In this document: positions 1-4,610 of the stretch, piece by piece | Numbering within the stretch: the first letter of the stretch is position 1 | Layout of the letters: each line of letters starts with the position of its first letter | NCBI GenBank assembly: GCA_030460725.1 | Contig: JAKECL010000097.1 | Span: 1 to 6,948, forward strand | DNA length: 6,948 nt | Direction: 5' to 3' | Origin: Propionibacterium sp. | GTDB lineage: Bacteria > Actinomycetota > Actinomycetes > Actinomycetales > Actinomycetaceae | Made by a program: the position numbers and the translations under genes | The notes under the pieces: generated by a model | What the model was told of the DNA's origin: nothing | The model's database searches: none | The model's input: the letters and a program-made list of their open reading frames with translations, nothing else

Positions 1-50
1 GCCGATCCGGGCCAGCATCAGGCGCCGAAAATGTCGGCGGCCGCTGCGCG

Positions 51-88
51 GGGCCCGCGGGGGGGGGGGGGGGGGGGGGGGCGGGCCC
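51..88. repeat. G23 homopolymer bracketed by an 8-bp inverted repeat
   Basis: GGGCCCGC at 51-58 and its exact reverse complement GCGGGCCC at 81-88 flank a loop made only of G. The G run spans 59-81, with its last G shared with the right arm. Seven A follow at 90-96. The arms could form a hairpin and the G run could form a quadruplex on the + strand. A sequencing or assembly artefact is an equally good explanation, because dark-base poly-G is a known error mode of two-colour chemistry and homopolymers are often where contigs end. Confidence 0.6.
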
Positions 89-121
89 GAAAAAAAGCAC
101 ACCACCCCCACCCCCCCCACG

Positions 122-142
122 ACCCAGCCCCGGCGCTGGGGT
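122..142 (-). terminator. Possible transcription terminator of the aldolase gene
   Basis: ACCCAGC (122-128) pairs with GCTGGGGT (135-142) with one bulged G, giving a GC-rich stem of about 7 bp with a 6-nt loop, 49 nt beyond the aldolase stop codon. On the - strand there is no U-tract directly after the stem. A run of seven T on that strand (96-90) lies about 26 nt further on. Many actinobacterial terminators lack a U-tract, so this is possible but weak. Confidence 0.3.
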
Positions 143-190
143 GACAGTGGGCCACCCATGCGCAGGGGCCGGGTTCCAGCCGTGGTTGCC

Positions 191-1078
191 TCAGGAGGCG
201 GAGGCTGCGGCGATCTTCTCGATGGAGGCGCGCAGGGTTGCGGTGAACTCCTCGTCGCTCTGCTGGGCGGTGAGGCCCTGGAGCAGGGCACGGGAGAAGG
301 ATGCGATCAGGCCGTGGTTGCGGGCGAGCTTCTCACAGGCCTCCGCCTGGGAGAACCCTCCGGACAGGGCGACCACACGCAGGACCCGTGGATCGGCGAT
401 GAGGTCGGCGTAGAAGTCGTCGCGCTCGGGGATCGTGAGCTTGAGCATGACCTTCTGGCCGTCGTCCAACTCGTCCAGGCAGGCGTTGATCTCGGTGAGC
501 AGAACCGTCTCGGCCAGTGCGCGGTCCACGGTGTGGATGTCGACCTCGGGCTCGATGATCGGGACCAGCCCGTGGTCGAGCACCTGGTGGGCGAGGTCGA
601 ACTGCTGGCGCACCACGGAACGGATGCCGGAGGGCTTCCCCTCCAGGACGACGGAGCGCTCCTTGGTCCCGAAGATGCCCTTGGCGACGGCCTTCTCCAG
701 GAGCGCATCCAGGTCGGGGATCGGCTTCATGAGGCGCACGCCCTGGTCGAGCTCGGCCAGTCCCTTGTCGATCTTGAGGAAGGGGACGATGTGCTTGTGT
801 TCCCAGAGGTAGGTGGCAGTCGGCGTGCCCTCGATGTCGCGGTCCATGGTCATCTCGAAGAGGATGGCCGCCAGGATGTGCTCGGAGTCGAAGGCCGGAT
901 TGGTGATGACCCGTGTGCGCATCTCATGGACGAGGTCGAACATCTCCTCCTCGGTGCTCCACGCGCCCTGCTCGATCCCGTAGCCCGCCAGGGCCTTGGG
1001 TGTGGAGCCCCCCGACTGGTCGAGTGCCGCGATGAATCCCGCACCCGCGTGCATCCGTGTCAGCTGTTCGTCATTCAC
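191..1078 (-). CDS. fda: Class I fructose-bisphosphate aldolase
   Basis: A cytosolic glycolytic/gluconeogenic enzyme that cleaves fructose-1,6-bisphosphate to dihydroxyacetone phosphate and glyceraldehyde-3-phosphate through a lysine Schiff base, without metal. With the start chosen here (295 aa), an ALDQSGGSTPKAL motif sits near residue 19, FLKIDKG is at 100-106 (K102, K105), and EPE is at 176-178 (the two acidic residues matching rabbit E187/E189). MLKLTIP contains the Schiff-base lysine K213, LSGG at 238-241 binds phosphate, and SFSRAL contains R263. The overall sequence closely resembles the staphylococcal Fda family in length and order. The start is a GTG at 1078-1076: it gives an N-terminus MNDEQL like family members, and GGAAGG (1093-1088 on the - strand) lies 9 nt upstream. 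The ATG at 1087 abuts that motif with no spacing, and the ATG at 1096 has no ribosome site. The gene stands alone and is divergent from hisD. Confidence 0.96.
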   Translation of the reverse strand: MNDEQLTRMHAGAGFIAALDQSGGSTPKALAGYGIEQGAWSTEEEMFDLVHEMRTRVITNPAFDSEHILAAILFEMTMDRDIEGTPTATYLWEHKHIVPFLKIDKGLAELDQGVRLMKPIPDLDALLEKAVAKGIFGTKERSVVLEGKPSGIRSVVRQQFDLAHQVLDHGLVPIIEPEVDIHTVDRALAETVLLTEINACLDELDDGQKVMLKLTIPERDDFYADLIADPRVLRVVALSGGFSQAEACEKLARNHGLIASFSRALLQGLTAQQSDEEFTATLRASIEKIAAASAS

Positions 1079-1087
1079 TGTGTGCAT

Positions 1088-1093
1088 CCTTCC
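1088..1093 (-). promoter_or_regulatory. Ribosome binding site of the aldolase gene
   Basis: GGAAGG on the - strand lies 9 nt before the GTG at 1078-1076. It is the main reason to prefer that codon over the two upstream in-frame ATGs (1087 and 1096). Confidence 0.55.
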
Positions 1094-1103
1094 CATCGTG
1101 CGC

Positions 1104-1119
1104 TGTGTGCGCCGTCACA
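1104..1119. promoter_or_regulatory. CRP/GlxR-like operator candidate
   Basis: TGTGT-N6-TCACA matches the consensus TGTGA-N6-TCACA of Crp-family regulators (Crp in mycobacteria, GlxR in corynebacteria) at 9 of 10 defined positions. It sits between the candidate aldolase -10 and the aldolase start, around the predicted transcription start. At that position a bound protein would be expected to repress. The match is seen in the sequence; the regulator and the effect are inferred. Confidence 0.4.
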
Positions 1120-1122
1120 ACC

Positions 1123-1128
1123 AGTGTA
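1123..1128 (-). promoter_or_regulatory. Candidate -10 element of the aldolase promoter
   Basis: TACACT on the - strand fits the TANNNT -10 pattern of housekeeping actinobacterial promoters. It would place the transcription start near 1116 and give a leader of roughly 38 nt before the GTG. No convincing -35 is visible: the hexamer 17 nt upstream reads ACCGGG. Confidence 0.4.
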
Positions 1129-1146
1129 GGAGCAGTGCCACCCGAC

Positions 1147-1198
1147 CCGGTGCTGATCCGACCCGATCGCTCCGGATCTCACACCCGGGCCGGTGCTG
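1147..1198 (+). repeat. Pair of 9-bp direct repeats flanking the dyad
   Basis: CCGGTGCTG occurs at 1147-1155 and again at 1190-1198, 43 bp apart (about four helical turns), one copy on each side of the nested dyad. A second pair, CCGACCCG, occurs at 1142-1149 and 1158-1165. These may be extra protein contacts, or chance in GC-rich DNA. Confidence 0.3.
1155..1178. promoter_or_regulatory. Nested 24-bp dyad, candidate operator
   Basis: GATCCG-N3-CGATCG-N3-CGGATC. The outer 6-bp arms (1155-1160 and 1173-1178) and the inner palindrome CGATCG (1164-1169) share the same centre, 1166.5, so 18 of 24 bases obey the symmetry. The site lies in the divergent intergenic region, about 50 bp upstream of the predicted aldolase start of transcription and about 115 bp upstream of hisD. 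This looks like the binding site of a dimeric or tetrameric regulator. Which gene it controls, and by what protein, cannot be told from the window. Confidence 0.4.
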
Positions 1199-1268
1199 GC
1201 GAGAGGTGAGGAGGGGCATCCGCCTGTCCGTGGCTCGGCCACAGCCCCCGGCCCGCGGGCGCTGTGCC

Positions 1269-1280
1269 TAGGCTGGGGGC
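1269..1280 (+). promoter_or_regulatory. -10 element placed for leaderless transcription of hisD
   Basis: TAGGCT at 1269-1274 matches TANNNT and is followed by six bases and then the hisD ATG at 1281. That puts the expected transcription start on the A of the start codon. Leaderless mRNAs with this geometry are common in actinobacteria. There is no proper Shine-Dalgarno sequence in front of hisD apart from a G-run at 1275-1279, which fits a leaderless reading. No good -35 is seen. The alternative is a longer leader containing the GC-rich palindrome at 1251-1260. Confidence 0.45.
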
Positions 1281-2750
1281 ATGAGACGCATCGATCTGCG
1301 GGGCAGCGCGCCCTCCGCCCAGGACCTGCGCCGGGTGCTCCCTCGTGCCGCCCTGGACACCACCGCCGCCACCGACGTGGTCCGTCCCATCCTCCAGGAC
1401 GTCCGGGACCGCGGAGCCCACGCCCTCTACGACCTGGCGGAGCGTTTCGACCACGTGCGCCCCACCTCCCTGCGGGTGCCCGCCGAGGCCATCGGTCGCG
1501 CCCTGGACCAACTGGACCCGCAGGTCCGTCGAGCCCTCGAGCTCTCCATTGCCCACAACCGCGAGGGCCACCTCCAGCAGGTCCCGGCACCGGCCAGCGT
1601 CGAGGTCGTCCCCGGAGGCCACGTGTCCCAGCGCTGGGTACCGGTGCGCCGCGTGGGGTTCTACGTCCCCGGAGGCCTCGCGGTCTACCCCTCCTCAGTC
1701 GTCATGAACGTCGTCCCCGCCCAGGTGGCGGGTGTCGAGTCCATCGCCTTGGCCTCCCCGCCCCAGGCCGCCTTCGGAGGGCTCCCGCACCCCACCATCC
1801 TGGCTGCCTGTGCACTGCTGGGGGTGGAGGAGGTCTGGGCCATGGGTGGGGCCCAGGCGATCGCAGCCCTCGCGTTCGGCTTCGTGGACGAGGGCGACCC
1901 CTGCGAACCCGTGGACGTGGTGACCGGACCCGGCAACATCTACGTGGCGGCCGCCAAGCGCCTGGTCCGGGGGATCGTGGGCATTGACGCGGAGGCCGGG
2001 ACCACCGAGATCGCCATCCTCGCCGACGACTCCGCCGACCCGGCCCTGGTGGCCGCAGACCTCGTCAGCCAGGCCGAGCACGATCCGGCTGCCGCCTCGG
2101 TCCTCGTCACGCACGCCCCTGACCTGGCCGACGCCGTGGAGGCTGCGTTGCCCGCCCAGGTGGAGGCGACGAAGCACTCCGATCGCATCACCGAGGCGCT
2201 GTCGGGACCGCAGTCAGGCATCGTGCTCGTCGACGACCTGGAGCAGGGGCTGCGGGTGGTCGATGCCTATGCCGCCGAGCACCTGGAGGTCCAGACCCGC
2301 GACGCCGCCGCCGTGGCCGCGCGTGTGCGCAATGCAGGGGCGATCTTCGTCGGCCCCTGGACCCCGGTACCGCTGGGGGACTACATGGCCGGGTCCAACC
2401 ACGTCCTGCCCACGGGTGGAACCGCACGCTTCTCCTCCGGACTCAATGTCCTGCAGTTCATGCGCTCCCAACAGGTCGTGGAGTACTCCGCCCAGGCCCT
2501 CGCCTCCGTGGCCGAGCCCCTGGATGCCCTGGCCCACGCCGAGGACCTCCCCGCCCACTCCGCCTCGGTGCTGGCCAGACAGGGCTCGGGAACCGCCTTC
2601 GCATCCGCGCAGGTCCCGCCCCCGACCCGCACCGCCACACCTGCGGGTTCGGAGGACCAGGGGCCCGCTGCCGCCTCCACACAGGGTGCTCCCGACGCGG
2701 CGGGCAGCGCGCAGACACTTCCCGGCGCCTCAGCGGAGGTCTCCCGGTGA
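1281..2750 (+). CDS. hisD: Histidinol dehydrogenase
   Basis: A zinc- and NAD-dependent cytosolic enzyme that oxidises L-histidinol to L-histidine in two steps, the last reactions of the pathway. The 489-aa product has the signature region GFYVPGGLAVYPSSV at 126-140, GPGNIYVAAAKR at 216-227, and SQAEHDP at 263-269 with zinc ligands Q264 and H267. AEHLE contains the acid/base pair E333/H334, and further zinc ligands are D367 (in GDYMAGSNH) and H426 (in LPAHS). The conserved domain ends near residue 433, the usual family length. Beyond it lies a tail of about 55 residues rich in Ala, Pro, Ser, Thr and Gly that I do not expect in the family. The ATG start agrees with the family N-terminus. This is the first gene of the operon, and its stop overlaps the hisC GTG by 4 nt. 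Confidence 0.97.
   Translation: MRRIDLRGSAPSAQDLRRVLPRAALDTTAATDVVRPILQDVRDRGAHALYDLAERFDHVRPTSLRVPAEAIGRALDQLDPQVRRALELSIAHNREGHLQQVPAPASVEVVPGGHVSQRWVPVRRVGFYVPGGLAVYPSSVVMNVVPAQVAGVESIALASPPQAAFGGLPHPTILAACALLGVEEVWAMGGAQAIAALAFGFVDEGDPCEPVDVVTGPGNIYVAAAKRLVRGIVGIDAEAGTTEIAILADDSADPALVAADLVSQAEHDPAAASVLVTHAPDLADAVEAALPAQVEATKHSDRITEALSGPQSGIVLVDDLEQGLRVVDAYAAEHLEVQTRDAAAVAARVRNAGAIFVGPWTPVPLGDYMAGSNHVLPTGGTARFSSGLNVLQFMRSQQVVEYSAQALASVAEPLDALAHAEDLPAHSASVLARQGSGTAFASAQVPPPTRTATPAGSEDQGPAAASTQGAPDAAGSAQTLPGASAEVSR
2735..2740 (+). promoter_or_regulatory. Ribosome binding site of hisC
   Basis: GGAGGT ends 6 nt before the GTG at 2747, within the last codons of hisD. This decides in favour of the GTG start over the in-frame ATG at 2780. 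Confidence 0.7.
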
Positions 2751-3913
2751 GCGGCGCGGCGTCGCCCTCGTCGGCTCCCATGCCAGACGTCCGGGTGCGC
2801 CCGCTGCTGCCGCTGCGAGCGGACCTGGCCGGGCTGGAGCCCTACGGCGCTCCCCAGCTGGACGTGCCCGTGCGACTCAATGTCAATGAGAACCCCTTTG
2901 CTCCCTCCCCCGAGGTCGTCGAGGACATTGCGGCCTCGGTGGGACGCGCGGCTGCCGGCCTGAACCGCTACCCGGACCGTGACTTCCCCGAGCTGCGGGA
3001 GGCGCTGGCGGACTACCTGGCGGTGGAGTCCCATGTGCGTGTGGATCCGGAGTCGATCTGGGCGGCCAACGGGTCGAATGAGGTCATGCTGCAGATCCTG
3101 CAGGCGTTCGGAGGGTGCGGACGCACTGTCGTGTCCTTCGCCCCCACCTACTCGATGTACCACGAGTACGCCCGCGACACCTGCACCCACTGGGTCCAGG
3201 GGGACCGCGGGGACGGTTTCCGCCTGGACCTGGCCGAGGTGGAACGGGTCCTGGAACGGGAGCACCCCTCGGTGCTGCTGCTGGCCAGCCCCAACAATCC
3301 CACCGGCACCGCCCTGGATCCCCGGGCGGTGCACCGTGTCCTGGACATGGCCCGCGCATCGGGACCGCTGGTCCAGGGAGGTCGCTCGGCCACCCTGGTG
3401 GTCGTGGACGAGGCCTATGGGGAGTTCCGTCGCCAGGGCGTGCCCTCCGCCCTGGAGCTCCTGGGGGACCACCCCCACCTGGTGGTCTCACGCACCATGT
3501 CCAAGGCCTTCGGAATGGCGGGTCTGCGCCTGGGCTACATGGCGGCGGCACCGGAGGTCATCGACTCCATCATGCTGGTGCGTCTGCCCTACCACCTCTC
3601 CGCACTCACCCAGGCGGCGGCACTGGCCGCGCTGCGCCACCGCGACGCCCTCATGACCCAGATCGCGGGCCTGCGCGCCGAACGCGACGCGCTGGCGGCG
3701 TGGCTGGTGGAACAGGGTCACCAGGTGGCGGAGTCCGACGCGAACTTCATCCTCTTCGGGACCTTCCCGGATCGCAATGCCGTCTTCCGTGCCCTGCTGG
3801 AGCGGGGGGTGCTCATCCGGGTGGTCGGGCCCGAGGGCTGGCTGCGCGTCTCGGTGGGCACACCTGAGGAGACGGAGGCCTTCAAGGCCGCACTCAAGGA
3901 GGCAACGGCATGA
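2747..3913 (+). CDS. hisC: Histidinol-phosphate aminotransferase
   Basis: A PLP-dependent class I/II (fold type I) aminotransferase that transfers an amino group from glutamate to imidazole-acetol phosphate, giving histidinol phosphate. The 388-aa product shows NVNENPF at 45-51 and a PLP-phosphate region AANGSNEVM at 106-114. SPNNPTGT at 181-188 contains the cofactor-contacting Asn, and VVVDEAY contains D221, which pairs with the pyridine nitrogen. SRTMSKAFGMAGLRLGY holds the PLP lysine K253 and R261, and WLRVSVGT near the C-terminus holds R367 for the substrate carboxylate. A glycine-containing stretch at about 204-214, before VVVDEAY, looks longer than in the mycobacterial enzyme as I remember it. 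The gene starts at a GTG overlapping the hisD stop (GTGA) and ends overlapping hisB (ATGA), so translation is probably coupled. Confidence 0.97.
   Translation: MSGAASPSSAPMPDVRVRPLLPLRADLAGLEPYGAPQLDVPVRLNVNENPFAPSPEVVEDIAASVGRAAAGLNRYPDRDFPELREALADYLAVESHVRVDPESIWAANGSNEVMLQILQAFGGCGRTVVSFAPTYSMYHEYARDTCTHWVQGDRGDGFRLDLAEVERVLEREHPSVLLLASPNNPTGTALDPRAVHRVLDMARASGPLVQGGRSATLVVVDEAYGEFRRQGVPSALELLGDHPHLVVSRTMSKAFGMAGLRLGYMAAAPEVIDSIMLVRLPYHLSALTQAAALAALRHRDALMTQIAGLRAERDALAAWLVEQGHQVAESDANFILFGTFPDRNAVFRALLERGVLIRVVGPEGWLRVSVGTPEETEAFKAALKEATA
3896..3902 (+). promoter_or_regulatory. Ribosome binding site of hisB
   Basis: AAGGAGG lies 7 nt before the hisB ATG at 3910, inside the end of hisC. 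It is a near-perfect Shine-Dalgarno sequence supporting that start and the ATGA overlap. Confidence 0.75.
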
Positions 3914-4515
3914 GCGGGACCAGAGTTGCAGTGGTGGACCGGGTGACCTCGGAGTCCAGTGTCCACATCGAGATGGATCTGGACGGGACGGGGCGCACGG
4001 AGATCTCCACCAGCGTGCCCTTCTACGACCACATGCTCACGGCGCTGGGCAAGCACTCCCTGATCGACCTGGTGGTGCGCGCCAGTGGCGACACCGACAT
4101 CGACGTCCACCACACGGTCGAGGACACGGCGATCTGCCTGGGGCTGGGGCTCAAGCAGGCGCTGGGGGACAAGCGGGGGATCCGCCGCTTCGGCGATGCC
4201 ACCGTGCCCCTGGACGAGTCCCTGGCGCGCGCGGTGGTGGACGTGGCCGGACGGCCCTACATCGTCCACGAGGGAGAACCCGCCGGACAGGAGTACCACC
4301 TGATCGGAGGACACTTCACGGGATCCATGACCCGTCACGTCCTGGAGTCCCTGGTGTTCAATTCCGGGATCTGCCTGCACATGACCCTCCTGCACGGGCG
4401 CGACCCCCACCACATCGTGGAGGCGCAGTTCAAGGCCCTGGCCCGGGCACTGCGCGCCGCCGTGGAACCCGACCCCCGGGTCTCCGGCATCCCCTCCACC
4501 AAGGGTGCGCTGTAG
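3910..4515 (+). CDS. hisB: Imidazoleglycerol-phosphate dehydratase
   Basis: A manganese-dependent cytosolic enzyme that dehydrates imidazole glycerol phosphate to imidazole-acetol phosphate, the HisC substrate. The 201-aa product is the monofunctional form; the phosphatase domain fused to HisB in enterobacteria is absent. It shows FYDHMLTALGKH at 38-49, the first metal motif DVHHTVED at 65-72 (H67, H68, E71, D72), and VPLDESLARAVVD at 99-111. The second half carries NSGICLHMTLLHGRDPHH at 151-168, then IVEAQ with E171, and the C-terminus STKGAL is typical. These are the duplicated HHxxE motifs that build the two Mn sites. Start and stop match the family length. Histidinol-phosphate phosphatase must be encoded elsewhere. 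Confidence 0.98.
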   Translation: MSGTRVAVVDRVTSESSVHIEMDLDGTGRTEISTSVPFYDHMLTALGKHSLIDLVVRASGDTDIDVHHTVEDTAICLGLGLKQALGDKRGIRRFGDATVPLDESLARAVVDVAGRPYIVHEGEPAGQEYHLIGGHFTGSMTRHVLESLVFNSGICLHMTLLHGRDPHHIVEAQFKALARALRAAVEPDPRVSGIPSTKGAL

Positions 4516-4526
4516 CATTGACCCTC

Positions 4527-4543
4527 GCGCGGCCCTGCCGCGC
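4527..4543 (+). other. Strong hairpin in the hisB-orf gap
   Basis: GCGCGGC (4527-4533), loop CCT, GCCGCGC (4537-4543): a perfect 7-bp all-GC stem starting 12 nt after the hisB stop. No T-tract follows, and the downstream genes are in the same direction and tightly packed. It is therefore more likely an mRNA processing or stability element, or a partial attenuator, than a full terminator. Confidence 0.5.
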
Positions 4544-4598
4544 CTGGGCAACCGGTGGCGTCCGCCCTCGTCAACGGGGTGGGGCGCCCGAGCGAGAC

Positions 4599-4604
4599 GG
4601 AGGG
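4599..4604 (+). promoter_or_regulatory. Ribosome binding site of the unrecognised gene
   Basis: GGAGGG lies 6 nt before the GTG at 4611 and directly against the ATG at 4605. The spacing favours the GTG start. Confidence 0.6.
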
Positions 4605-4610
4605 ATGGGT

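Larger units (their letters stand above)
1..190. other. Low-complexity intergenic or contig-edge DNA
   Basis: No gene can be supported here. The stretch contains a 6-bp inverted repeat (CGCCGA 23-28 and TCGGCG 34-39, loop AAATG), a run of 23 G at 59-81, seven A at 90-96 and a C-rich tract at about 102-118. Several frames are open simply because there are no A/T-rich stops. For example, + frame 1 stays open from base 1 to a TGA at 142-144, and a - strand frame ends with TGA at 18-20 after an Ala-rich stretch. Either could be the 3' end of a neighbouring gene, but the homopolymer makes any reading frame across it untrustworthy. Confidence 0.5.

Noticed and set aside
158..1129. A 323-codon open frame on the + strand opposite the aldolase gene
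   Set aside because: It is the antisense shadow of a strongly conserved aldolase in GC-rich DNA. Its composition is the odd Gly/Val/Leu/Asp-rich pattern typical of such shadows, and no motif is present.
1251..1260. Perfect 10-bp palindrome GCCCGCGGGC before hisD
   Set aside because: Short GC-only palindromes are expected often in DNA of this composition. It may matter if the leader is longer than predicted, but alone it is not convincing as an operator.
1193..1280. Possible leader peptide upstream of hisD (a GTG-started frame with scattered His codons)
   Set aside because: It has no run of His codons, no ribosome site and no stop before hisD, and it merges into a shadow frame of hisD. The -10 placement suggests the region is not transcribed.
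2381..3478. A 365-codon - strand frame opposite hisD and hisC
   Set aside because: Shadow frame opposite conserved catalytic regions; no motif and no ribosome site seen.
4581..4590. GGGCGCCC palindrome before the unknown gene
   Set aside because: An 8-bp GC-only palindrome with no supporting context; likely chance.
3777..4610. Long in-frame extension upstream of the unknown gene, reading through hisB in another frame
   Set aside because: The upstream part overlaps conserved hisC/hisB coding sequence and has a frame-shadow composition. A well-spaced ribosome site supports a start at 4611.
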